Source of the DNA: Lysobacterales bacterium
Lineage (GTDB): Bacteria; Pseudomonadota; Gammaproteobacteria; Xanthomonadales; SZUA-36
DNA: 12,698 nucleotides
Direction: 5' to 3'
Assembly: GCA_026193295.1 (NCBI GenBank)
Contig: JAPHSB010000079.1
Coordinates: forward strand, 1-12,698
Part shown: positions 1-8,647 of the stretch, piece by piece
Position numbering within the stretch: the first letter of the stretch is position 1
Layout of the letters: each line of letters opens with the position of its first letter
Program-made: the position numbers and the translations under genes
Notes under the pieces: model-generated
What the model saw: only the letters and a program-made list of their open reading frames with translations
What the model was told of the DNA's origin: nothing
Databases searched by the model: none

Positions 1-1
1 T

Positions 2-1210
2 CACATCGTGCACATCGGTATCGGCGGCTCGCTGCTGGGTCCGCGCCTGTTGTGCGAAGCATTTCCGCCGGCCGGTGATTGCCCCGCGATCCACTTCCTC
101 AGCTCGGTGGACGCACTGGCGCGCGAACGCCTGCTGGCGCGCATCGACCCGCGGGAAACGGCTGTCATTCTGGTCTCCAAGAGCTTCACCACCAGCGAAG
201 TGCTGCTGCATGCCCGGCGCATTCGCCAGTGGCAGCGCACCGCTTTGGATCAGCGGCAGGCCGACCGGCGGCTGTTTGCTGTCACCGCCGCCGCCGCCCG
301 GGCCGAGGCATTTGGGGTGCCGGCCGAGCATGTCTTGCAGATGGGTGATTGGACCGGCGGACGCTTTTCGGTCTGGTCGCCGGTGGGCGTGACGGCTGCG
401 ATCACGATGGGGCCGGACGGATTCGAGCAATTTCTTCAAGGTGGCGCCGCCATGGACCGTCACTTCCGGACGGCTGCGCTGTCCGACAATCTGCCGGTGA
501 TCATGGGGCTGCTGTCGGTATGGCACCGCAACGTCTGCGGATTCGGCGTGCGCGGGCTCATTCCTTACGACAGTCGTCTCGCTGGCCTGCCGGCCTGGTT
601 GCAGCAAGTCGAAATGGAATCGAACGGCAAATCGGTCGACATCGACGGTCATCCGGTTGCCCATGAAACCTCACCGGTGGTGATGGGCGATACCGGGACC
701 GATGCGCAGCACGCCCTGTTCCAGGCGTTTCACCAGGGCACGGCTGTCGTGCCGCTGGATTTCATCGGTGTAATCCAGCCGGACCACGAAGACCTGGAAG
801 CCCAGCAGCAGTTGCTTTCGCACATGCTGGCCCAGGCCACGGCCTTCGCGGTCGGCCGCGACCGCGAGCAAACCGGGGAGATGATGCGGCGCCAGGGTGT
901 GCCGGAGGCAGAAGTTGAGGCTTTGCTGCCGCACCGGGTCATGCCGGGCAACCGCCCCTCCACCGTCATCATGCTCGATCGGCTCGATCCGGAAATCCTG
1001 GGCAGGCTGCTGGCGATGTACGAACTGATGGTGTTCGTCGAGAGCGTGGTCTGGCGAATCAACGCCTTCGACCAGTGGGGCGTGGAGCTGGGCAAGTCCC
1101 TGGCCGATGCCATCCAGCCGGCGCTGGCGGGCGAACGCGATGCATTGCCAAAGGACATTCCCGGGCTGGACGGCCTGGTCAAACACGTCCGCGGAAAAAT
1201 GCGGACGTAG
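2..1210 (+). CDS. pgi: Glucose-6-phosphate isomerase, 5'-truncated
   Basis: Interconverts glucose 6-phosphate and fructose 6-phosphate in the cytoplasm (glycolysis, gluconeogenesis). The reading frame is open from the first base, so roughly the first 150 residues of a protein usually near 550 lie outside the window; the GTG at 8 is internal, not the start. Family landmarks in order: HIGIGGSLLGP (sugar-phosphate-binding SIS fold), SKSFTTSE, the signature GGRFSVWSPVG near 357-390, MESNGKSVD, GTDAQHALFQAFHQGT at about 692-740, and the C-terminal signature FDQWGVELGKS near 1068-1099, which carries the conserved Lys at 1094-1096. Oddity: where the family normally has GExGTNGQHAF, including the catalytic Glu, this protein has GDTGTDAQHAL with Asp at 689-691. 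The TAG stop is at 1208-1210, 8 bp from the stop of the convergent neighbour. The family call is secure; activity with the Asp is inferred. Confidence 0.97.
   Translation, partial: HIVHIGIGGSLLGPRLLCEAFPPAGDCPAIHFLSSVDALARERLLARIDPRETAVILVSKSFTTSEVLLHARRIRQWQRTALDQRQADRRLFAVTAAAARAEAFGVPAEHVLQMGDWTGGRFSVWSPVGVTAAITMGPDGFEQFLQGGAAMDRHFRTAALSDNLPVIMGLLSVWHRNVCGFGVRGLIPYDSRLAGLPAWLQQVEMESNGKSVDIDGHPVAHETSPVVMGDTGTDAQHALFQAFHQGTAVVPLDFIGVIQPDHEDLEAQQQLLSHMLAQATAFAVGRDREQTGEMMRRQGVPEAEVEALLPHRVMPGNRPSTVIMLDRLDPEILGRLLAMYELMVFVESVVWRINAFDQWGVELGKSLADAIQPALAGERDALPKDIPGLDGLVKHVRGKMRT
1185..1208. terminator. Candidate hairpin between convergent pgi and yjgR
   Basis: ACGTCCGC at 1185-1192 and GCGGACGT at 1201-1208 form a perfect 8-bp inverted repeat around the 8-nt loop GGAAAAAT. 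The right arm includes the first base of the pgi stop codon, and the hairpin lies just past the stop of the gene on the other strand. That position suits a shared or bidirectional terminator. Neither strand has a clean T-run immediately after the stem: the + strand has only scattered T's (ATTTATGTTTTC). Intrinsic termination is therefore a weak inference. Confidence 0.35.
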
Positions 1211-1218
1211 GACCGAAT

Positions 1219-2700
1219 TTATGTTTTCTTGATGACGCCGAGGATCCCGCGCATGATCTCGCGCCCCAGGGTGGTGCTCGCGCTGCGCAGGAAACTCTTG
1301 ATGGCGGCTTCGGTCGGTGTTTGACGGTTACTGCGGCGCTGCGTGGGCGCCGGGCGTCCGGATTCCGGATTTTTCCCCGCTTCCTGCTCGGCCACGCGAG
1401 CCCGTTGTTCCGCCCGGGCCTGCAACACCTCCTGGGCGGATTCCCGGTTCAGTGTCTGGTCATAGCGGCTGCCGACCGGGCTGCGGGAGCGGACCTCGCT
1501 GCGCTCCTGTTCGCTGATCGGGCCGATGCGCGACGTGGGCGGTCGGATCAGCGTCCGATCGACCATGCCGGGCACACCCTTGGCCTGCAGCGTCGAAATC
1601 AGCGCCTCACCTACACCCATCTGTGTGAAGGCCTGCTCGGTGTCGAGGTTCGGGTTGCCGCGAAAAGTCTGCGCGGCCGCACGGATGGCCTTTTGTTCAC
1701 GGGCCGTGTAGGCACGCATCGCATGCTGGATGCGGTTGCCGAGTTGTCCGAGTACCGTCTCGGGCACATCCAGTGGATTCTGGGTGACAAAAAACACGCC
1801 CACACCTTTGGAGCGAATCAGCCGCACCACCTGCTCGACTTGCGAGACCAGCGCGCGGGGCGCGTTGTCGAACAGCAGGTGGGCCTCGTCGAAAAAGAAC
1901 ACCAGTCGGGGCTTTTCCGGGTCGCCGACTTCGGGCAGTTCCTCGAACAACTCGGACAGCAACCACAGCAGGAAGGTGGCGTACAGGCGTGGCTTCTGAA
2001 TCAGCCGATCCGCTGCGAGCACGTTGATCACCCCGCGGCCGCTGAGATCCAGGCGCTGGATGTCGGTCAGTTCGAGGGCGGGTTCGCCGAAGAAATGCTC
2101 CGCGCCCTGTTCTTCCAGCACCAACAGGCGCCGCTGGATCGCGGCCACGGACGCGCTGCTGATGTTGCCGTACTGCGTGGAAAACTGCTTTGCATTGTCG
2201 GCCACGAAGCGCAGCAGCGCGCGCAGATCCTCCAGGTCCAGCAGCAGCAGACCTTCATCGTCGGCGACCCGGAAGGCGACATTCAGAACGCCCTCTTGCG
2301 TGTCGTTGAGTTCCAGCAGGCTCGACAGGAGCAGGGGGCCCATCTCGGAGATGGTGGTGCGCACCGGGTGGCCGTCTTTTCCAAACAGGTCCCAGAGCAC
2401 CACCGGCCAGGCGGTCGGCGCGAAGTCGGTGATACCGATCTTCTGCAGCCGCTCGTCGATTTTCGGGTGCGGTGCGATGGGTTGGCTGAGGCCGGCCAGG
2501 TCACCCTTGACGTCGGCCAGGAACACCGGCACGCCGATGCGCGAGAACCCTTCGGCGATGACCTGCAGCGTGACGGTCTTGCCGGTTCCAGTCGCTCCGG
2601 TCACCAGTCCATGCCGGTTGCCGAAAGCCGGCAGCAGGTATTGGAGATTCTCCCCCTTGCCGAGCAGAATTGGGTCGGTAGCATTCACATTCGGGCTCAT
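1219..2700 (-). CDS. yjgR: HerA-like ATPase, YjgR/DUF853 family
   Basis: A 493-residue P-loop ATPase of the HerA/FtsK-type superfamily, the length of E. coli YjgR (about 500). Walker A is GATGTGKT at residues 35-42, followed by the family segment FLADVKGDLAGLSQP at 60-74. Walker B is RLVFFFDEAH at 265-274 with D271 and E272, and a sensor-like segment VGVFFVTQNPLDVP lies near 300-313. A charged, probably flexible linker at about 395-465 precedes a conserved tail ending GREIMRGILGVIKK. No signal peptide or membrane segment is visible. The ATG at 2700 is supported by AGGAAAG (plus-strand 2709-2715) eight bases upstream and by the conserved N-terminus (ILLGKGENL). It is divergent from leuS and convergent with pgi, with no nuclease or other partner beside it. 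HerA proteins are DNA translocases working with NurA, but the role of the YjgR branch is not settled and I assign no process. Confidence 0.92.
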   Translation of the reverse strand: MSPNVNATDPILLGKGENLQYLLPAFGNRHGLVTGATGTGKTVTLQVIAEGFSRIGVPVFLADVKGDLAGLSQPIAPHPKIDERLQKIGITDFAPTAWPVVLWDLFGKDGHPVRTTISEMGPLLLSSLLELNDTQEGVLNVAFRVADDEGLLLLDLEDLRALLRFVADNAKQFSTQYGNISSASVAAIQRRLLVLEEQGAEHFFGEPALELTDIQRLDLSGRGVINVLAADRLIQKPRLYATFLLWLLSELFEELPEVGDPEKPRLVFFFDEAHLLFDNAPRALVSQVEQVVRLIRSKGVGVFFVTQNPLDVPETVLGQLGNRIQHAMRAYTAREQKAIRAAAQTFRGNPNLDTEQAFTQMGVGEALISTLQAKGVPGMVDRTLIRPPTSRIGPISEQERSEVRSRSPVGSRYDQTLNRESAQEVLQARAEQRARVAEQEAGKNPESGRPAPTQRRSNRQTPTEAAIKSFLRSASTTLGREIMRGILGVIKKT

Positions 2701-2708
2701 GTTCAGGT

Positions 2709-2715
2709 CTTTCCT
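2709..2715 (-). promoter_or_regulatory. Ribosome binding site of yjgR
   Basis: On the minus strand AGGAAAG lies 8 nt before the ATG at 2700. It is a good Shine-Dalgarno match and decides the start of the HerA-like gene. Confidence 0.6.
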
Positions 2716-2732
2716 ATGGCGGGGGGGTCAGT

Positions 2733-2738
2733 TATGCT
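2733..2738 (+). promoter_or_regulatory. Weak candidate -10 element for leuS
   Basis: TATGCT matches the sigma70 -10 consensus at 4 of 6 positions. The best upstream hexamers, TTTCCT at 2710-2715 or TTCCTA at 2711-2716, match the -35 at only 3 of 6. Transcription from here would start near 2745 and give a leader of about 34 nt to the ATG at 2779. It cannot coexist with translation from the alternative ATG at 2734, which lies inside the hexamer. The call rests mainly on position in the only non-coding DNA upstream of leuS. Confidence 0.2.
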
Positions 2739-2773
2739 TCCGCTCTTCATTCTCGAATTTGCGACGGACCCCA

Positions 2774-2778
2774 ATTAT

Positions 2779-2779
<1 letters not shown>
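2774..2779 (-). promoter_or_regulatory. Candidate -10 element for yjgR (perfect TATAAT)
   Basis: The plus strand reads ATTATA, so the minus strand carries a perfect TATAAT. It sits about 75 bases upstream of the yjgR ATG, predicting a start near 2767 and a leader of about 67 nt. No convincing -35 hexamer is found 16-18 nt upstream on the minus strand (GGATTG or GGGATT), so the promoter may be weak or need an activator. The hexamer ends at the A of the leuS ATG, so the two genes would share control DNA. Confidence 0.35.
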
Positions 2780-5388
<2,609 letters not shown>

Positions 5389-5393
5389 TCGCC

Positions 5394-5894
5394 ATGAGTC
5401 GAGTTCTGACCCTGCTGCTGATGTTGACCGCTCTGCTGAGCAGCGGTTGCGGTTACCACCTGCGGGGTGAAGCCAACCTGCCGCCGGAAATGCAGAAAAC
5501 CCAGCTGATCATCAACGACGAGTACAGCACCCTGGCGCGGCGCCTGCGGGTCATGCTCGAGCGCAGCGGCGTCGAATTCGTCGCGGCGGACCAGGCATCC
5601 GCCATTCTCGAGATTCCACAAAACCGGATCGTGACCGAGGTCCTGACCATTGCCGACAACGCCAGGGTGCGGGAGTACCGAGTCACGGCGACGCTCAGAT
5701 TCCGGCTGACCGATACCCGTGGCCAGGAACTGATCGGCTGGCAAACCTTGCGCCAGTCCCGTGAAATCAGCTTCGATGAGCAGCGCATCCTCGCCTCGTC
5801 CCGCGAACAGGAGTACCTGCGCGAGGACCTGGCGGAAACGATGGCGCAGTTGCTGGTTGCGCGGCTCGAGTCACTCTATGTCAGCCAGGGCTAG
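5394..5894 (+). CDS. lptE: LPS-assembly lipoprotein LptE
   Basis: Outer-membrane lipoprotein that plugs and stabilises the LptD barrel during the last step of lipopolysaccharide insertion. The 166-residue product opens with a short signal peptide (SRVLTLLLMLTALL) and a lipobox SSGC with the acylated Cys at residue 19. Ser rather than Leu at -3 is acceptable; E. coli LptE also departs from Leu there. The mature start CGYHLRGEANLP is the LptE hallmark (CGWHLR in E. coli). The rest, with MLERSGVEF, the ALTFR-like strand RVTATLRFRLTD and the final MAQLLVARL helix, fits the family. It starts 5 bp after the leuS stop with no clear Shine-Dalgarno, so translation is probably coupled to leuS. The same leuS-lptE-holA order is found in E. 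coli (rlpB is the older name). The annotation is firm. Confidence 0.96.
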   Translation: MSRVLTLLLMLTALLSSGCGYHLRGEANLPPEMQKTQLIINDEYSTLARRLRVMLERSGVEFVAADQASAILEIPQNRIVTEVLTIADNARVREYRVTATLRFRLTDTRGQELIGWQTLRQSREISFDEQRILASSREQEYLREDLAETMAQLLVARLESLYVSQG

Positions 5895-5906
5895 GAGTCT
5901 GCGCGC

Positions 5907-5936
5907 ATGAATCGCGGCGGCTCGCAGAGGTCCTGA
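5907..5936 (+). other. Nine-codon leader reading frame ahead of holA
   Basis: ATG at 5907 opens a frame encoding MNRGGSQRS and ends at TGA 5934-5936, whose final A is the first base of the holA ATG (TGATG). AGGAG at 5893-5897 sits 9 nt upstream, a stronger ribosome site than most in this cluster. The arrangement could couple holA translation to a leader peptide. Whether it is translated is unknown, and the frame is short enough to arise by chance. Confidence 0.3.
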
Positions 5937-6958
5937 TGGCCATCAAACCTGATCAACTGCCGGCGCTGCTGCAGCGCTCCCTGGCGCCCGTCTACCTGAT
6001 TGCCGGCACCGAACACCTGCTGGTGCAGGAGTGCCGGGACCAGGTGATCCACGCGGCGCATGCGCAGGGTTTTACCGAGCGCGGCGTGCACGAGGTGACA
6101 CGGAACTTCGATTGGGACCGGCTGGGCGAGGAATCCGCGGCCCCCTCGCTGTTCGCCTCGCGAAGGATCCTGGACATCCGGCTGCCGACCGGCAAGCCGG
6201 GTGTGGATGGCTCCAAGGCGCTGGTAAAACTGGCGCAGGCGGCGGACCCCGATACGCTTTTGCTGGTCAGCTCGGGGGACTGGGGCACGGCCATGCGCAA
6301 ATTGAAATGGGCGACGGAATTGGCGAAAGCCGGCGTGCTCGTCGAAATCTGGCCGGTCAAGCCGGCGCAGCTGCCGGACTGGATTCGGCAACGCATGAAG
6401 CGCGCCGGGTTGCAGCCGGAGGCCGCCGCGGTGGCGCTGCTGGCCGAGCTGGTCGAAGGCAACCTGCTGGCCGCCCAGCAGGAAATCGACAAACTGTTGC
6501 TGCTGAATCATGCCGCACGGGTCACGGTGGACGACGTGGCCCGGTCCGTCGCGAGCAGCGCGCGGTTCGATTCTTTCCGCCTGGTGGAATGCGCGCTGCG
6601 GGGCGCCCTCGATGAATGCCTGCGGGTGGCCGCTGGCCTGCAGCGGACCGGTGTGGGCATCCAGGCTGTTACCGGCGCGATGTACCGCGAGCTGACCGTT
6701 GCAGAGGCTGCCCGCGCGGCGATCGCGGCGGGAGAAAGTGAAGCCGCCGTCTTCGGCCGGCTGCGGGTCTGGCCGGCGCGGCAGGCCCCGATGCATAGCG
6801 CCCTTGGGCGCCTATCGGCCTTTCATTTCGGTGAAGTGTTCCGGGCATTGGGCCTGATCGACCGCCAGAGCAAGGGCCGTGCGGCGGGCGACGCGTGGCA
6901 GGAACTCGATCGGCTGCTCTGGTTCCTGTGTGATCCCGCGGCGGTCGATCCCTTGTGA
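5936..6958 (+). CDS. holA: DNA polymerase III subunit delta
   Basis: Delta subunit of the clamp loader: it opens the beta sliding clamp within the gamma/tau complex. The product is 340 residues, close to E. coli HolA (343). The N-terminal LAPVYLIAGTEHLLVQECRD matches the delta family (AAYLLLGNDPLLLQES in E. coli); the AAA+-like fold lacks a working Walker A, as expected. Further landmarks are SLFASRRILDIRLP, the segment LLLVSSGDW, PAQLPDWIRQRMKRAGL, and EGNLLAAQQEIDKLLLL, which leads into the helical C-terminal collar. The ATG at 5936 is the first in-frame start and has AGAGG at 5926-5930 five bases upstream. It also overlaps the TGA of a nine-codon leader frame. It follows lptE by 41 bp and precedes nadD by 4 bp, the order seen in other Gammaproteobacteria. 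Confidence 0.96.
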   Translation: MAIKPDQLPALLQRSLAPVYLIAGTEHLLVQECRDQVIHAAHAQGFTERGVHEVTRNFDWDRLGEESAAPSLFASRRILDIRLPTGKPGVDGSKALVKLAQAADPDTLLLVSSGDWGTAMRKLKWATELAKAGVLVEIWPVKPAQLPDWIRQRMKRAGLQPEAAAVALLAELVEGNLLAAQQEIDKLLLLNHAARVTVDDVARSVASSARFDSFRLVECALRGALDECLRVAAGLQRTGVGIQAVTGAMYRELTVAEAARAAIAAGESEAAVFGRLRVWPARQAPMHSALGRLSAFHFGEVFRALGLIDRQSKGRAAGDAWQELDRLLWFLCDPAAVDPL

Positions 6959-6962
6959 TGAC

Positions 6963-7631
6963 ATGGTGACCCTCCCCCGGCAGCCGCGGCTCGGATCGGC
7001 GATTGGCGTTCTGGGAGGGACCTTCGACCCGGTGCATAACGGCCATTTGCGGGCGGCGGTCGAGGCGCGCGAGAAGCTCGGGCTGGACGACCTCAGGTTG
7101 CTGCCGGCAGGGGATCCCCCGCACCGCACGGATACGGTGGCGAGCGCCGGGCAGCGTCTCGAAATGCTGCGGCTGGCAACCGCTTCCTGTCCCCGCCTGA
7201 AAGTGGATGATCGCGAAGTGCGGCGCGCCGGGCCCTCGTTCATGGTCGATACGCTCAAGGAGATTCGCAGCGAGGCCGGCGACACGCCGCTGATGCTGCT
7301 GATCGGTCAGGATGCCGCCAATGCACTGGACGGTTGGCACCGCTGGCGGGATCTGTTTGGCCTGGCGCACCTGGTCGTCATGCGCCGGCCTGACGCCCAT
7401 TTCCACTGCGCCGGGGAACTGCGCCGGGAGATCGAATTGCGTCGCGTCGACGAGCCCGGGCGCTTGCGCCAGGCCGCGGCCGGTTGCGTGCTCGCGCTGG
7501 AAATCACCCAACTCGACATTTCCTCGACCCTGATTCGCGAACTTTTCGCTCGGGGGCGCTCTCCGCGCTTCCTGATGCCGGACGCGGTGATCGAGTATAT
7601 TTTCGAGCGTCGCTTGTACGGCAGCGGCTAA
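6963..7631 (+). CDS. nadD: Nicotinate-nucleotide adenylyltransferase
   Basis: Transfers AMP from ATP to nicotinate mononucleotide, giving deamido-NAD, in NAD biosynthesis. The 222-residue protein carries the nucleotidyltransferase signature GGTFDPVHNGHL at 18-29 (HxGH at 25-28) and the second ATP-binding motif ISSTLIR at 186-192. Between them is the NadD segment LIGQDAANALDGWHRWRDL near 113-131, and the protein ends MPDAVIEYIFERRLY. The ATG at 6963 leaves 17 residues before the first motif. A GTG at 6966 is an alternative, and the frame is open further upstream inside holA, but translation there would be out of the holA frame. No Shine-Dalgarno is visible; the 4-bp gap after the holA TGA suggests coupling. 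A stem-loop and T-run at its end mark the likely end of the leuS transcript. Confidence 0.96.
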   Translation: MVTLPRQPRLGSAIGVLGGTFDPVHNGHLRAAVEAREKLGLDDLRLLPAGDPPHRTDTVASAGQRLEMLRLATASCPRLKVDDREVRRAGPSFMVDTLKEIRSEAGDTPLMLLIGQDAANALDGWHRWRDLFGLAHLVVMRRPDAHFHCAGELRREIELRRVDEPGRLRQAAAGCVLALEITQLDISSTLIRELFARGRSPRFLMPDAVIEYIFERRLYGSG

Positions 7632-7655
7632 AGGCTATTCGACCGTACTTTTTTT
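7616..7655 (+). terminator. Candidate intrinsic terminator after nadD
   Basis: GTACGG at 7616-7621 pairs with CCGTAC at 7643-7648 and is followed directly by seven T (7649-7655). The 21-nt interior could add a small inner stem, AGC 7623-7625 with GCT 7634-7636. The left arm lies in the last nadD codons and the stop codon is in the loop. The T-run is canonical, but the stem is only 6 bp with a large loop, so efficiency may be partial. Confidence 0.5.
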
Positions 7656-7682
7656 GCGGGCGCTGCCGGGACAGGATAAAAT
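7654..7682 (+). promoter_or_regulatory. Candidate sigma70-type promoter for rsfS
   Basis: TTGCGG at 7654-7659 (3 of 6, with the key TTG) and TAAAAT at 7677-7682 (5 of 6) are separated by exactly 17 nt. Transcription would start near 7689, giving a leader of about 22 nt that holds AGGA at 7698-7701. The -35 begins within the T-run of the preceding terminator, so one transcription unit appears to end and another begin here. Confidence 0.45.
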
Positions 7683-7710
7683 CCCGCTATCGCATGCAGG
7701 ATGAGTTCAT

Positions 7711-8094
7711 TTGACCAATCAAGCCAACGCGGACACCACTTCGTTCGATCAACTCCGGGAACTTGTCATCTCCTCCCTCGAAGACTTCAAAGCCCTAGAC
7801 ATTCAGCAAATCGACGTGTCCGGCCAGAATCCGCTCACCGATCTGTTCGTCATCGCTTCCGGGAATTCCACGCGCCATATCAAGTCCATGGCCGAAAACC
7901 TGGTCATAAAGGCCAAGGCGGCTGGCTGTCCGCCGCTTGGCGTGGAAGGGCAGCAGCAGGCCGAGTGGGTGTTGGTCGACCTGAATGACGTCATCGTTCA
8001 CCTGATGCTGCCGAAGACCCGCGCTTTCTACAACCTCGAAAAACTCTGGGAAGCCAGCAAGGTTCGACGCAGCCACAGCGGCCGGTCCGCCTGA
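7711..8094 (+). CDS. rsfS: Ribosomal silencing factor RsfS
   Basis: Binds protein uL14 on the 50S subunit and blocks joining with 30S, lowering translation in starvation or stationary phase (YbeB/Iojap family). The 127-residue product shows the family core: LEDFKALDIQQIDVSGQNPLTDLFVIASGNSTRHIKSMAE at about 23-62, then GVEGQQQAEWVLVDLNDVIVHLML at 77-100, and YNLEKLW near 107-113. A weakly conserved basic tail follows. The start is TTG at 7711: a TGA lies in frame at 7702-7704, the next in-frame ATG falls inside the core, and AGGA at 7698-7701 is 9 nt upstream. An ATG at 7701 is in another frame. nadD-rsfS-rlmH order is widely conserved. It probably heads a second transcript with its own promoter. 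Confidence 0.97.
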   Translation: MTNQANADTTSFDQLRELVISSLEDFKALDIQQIDVSGQNPLTDLFVIASGNSTRHIKSMAENLVIKAKAAGCPPLGVEGQQQAEWVLVDLNDVIVHLMLPKTRAFYNLEKLWEASKVRRSHSGRSA

Positions 8095-8102
8095 GGCTTT
8101 TT
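8071..8102 (+). terminator. Weak stem-loop with T-run at the end of rsfS
   Basis: AGCC at 8071-8074 can pair with GGCT at 8095-8098, enclosing an inner stem GCGG 8078-8081 with CCGC 8087-8090. Five T (8098-8102) follow. The stem is broken by an internal loop and I see no promoter before rlmH, so if it works it is more likely a partial attenuator between rsfS and rlmH than a full terminator. Confidence 0.3.
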
Positions 8103-8114
8103 CACAGCCCGACA

Positions 8115-8177
8115 ATGCTCCCCGACAGCGGCCATCTCATCGCGGCTCGCGCTGCGCGCGGCAGGAACGGCTCCTGA
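8115..8177 (+). other. Twenty-codon reading frame overlapping the rlmH start
   Basis: ATG at 8115 opens a 20-codon frame ending at TGA 8175-8177, whose last A is the first base of the rlmH ATG (TGATG). It fills most of the 82-bp rsfS-rlmH gap. No Shine-Dalgarno precedes it, so translation is doubtful. It is listed because holA shows the same stop/start arrangement. Confidence 0.15.
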
Positions 8178-8647
8178 TGCAGTTGCTGGTCGTGGCGGTG
8201 GGCAAACGCATGCCGGCCTGGGTGCAGCAGGCGTGGACGGAATATGCGCGGCGGTTTCCCCGCGGGTTGTCGCTGGATCTGAAAGAAGTACCCCTGGCCC
8301 GCCGCGGCGCCAATGCCGTGGTCGACACGTTGCGTGAAGCGGAGTGTGGCGCCCTGCTCAATGCGGTGCCAGCAGGATTTCGCCGGATTGCCCTGGATCA
8401 GCGCGGCACGCAGTGGACGACCCCGGAGCTGGCCGTGGCACTGGAAAACTGGATGCGCGAGGAGCGCGGCGTCTGCTTCCTGGTGGGCGGCCCGGACGGG
8501 CTGGCGGAGGATTGCCGGGCGCGGGCCGACAACCTGTGGTCGCTTGGCCGGCTGACGCTGCCGCACCCAATGGTGCGAGCGATCCTGGCCGAACAGCTCT
8601 ACCGTGCCTGGACCATTACCCAGAACCATCCCTATCATCGGGAATGA
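8177..8647 (+). CDS. rlmH: 23S rRNA pseudouridine-1915 N3-methyltransferase
   Basis: SPOUT-class methyltransferase that methylates N3 of pseudouridine 1915 in 23S rRNA helix 69 on assembled 70S ribosomes, using S-adenosylmethionine (YbeA). The 156-residue length is typical. The N-terminus MQLLVVAVGKRMPAWV is family-like. The SAM-binding knot shows FLVGGPDGL at 101-109, and the C-terminal block WSLGRLTLPHPMVRAILAEQLYRAWTI ends in NHPYHRE, the conserved substrate-contact end. The ATG at 8177 has AGGA at 8163-8166 ten bases upstream. Its TGA (8645-8647) overlaps the maf ATG (8644-8646) as ATGA, so the two are probably translationally coupled. Neighbouring rsfS also acts on the ribosome. Confidence in family and start is high. 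Confidence 0.98.
   Translation: MQLLVVAVGKRMPAWVQQAWTEYARRFPRGLSLDLKEVPLARRGANAVVDTLREAECGALLNAVPAGFRRIALDQRGTQWTTPELAVALENWMREERGVCFLVGGPDGLAEDCRARADNLWSLGRLTLPHPMVRAILAEQLYRAWTITQNHPYHRE

Noticed and set aside
6958..6969. A three-codon ATG frame overlapping the holA stop (TGATG) before nadD
   Set aside because: Too short to support, with no ribosome site; nadD at 6963 is explained by simple proximity to the holA stop.
7701..7988. A 95-codon plus-strand frame starting with ATG just before rsfS
   Set aside because: Its product has no family features, and the overlapping TTG-started frame is a clear RsfS. The ATG falls on the Shine-Dalgarno used by rsfS.
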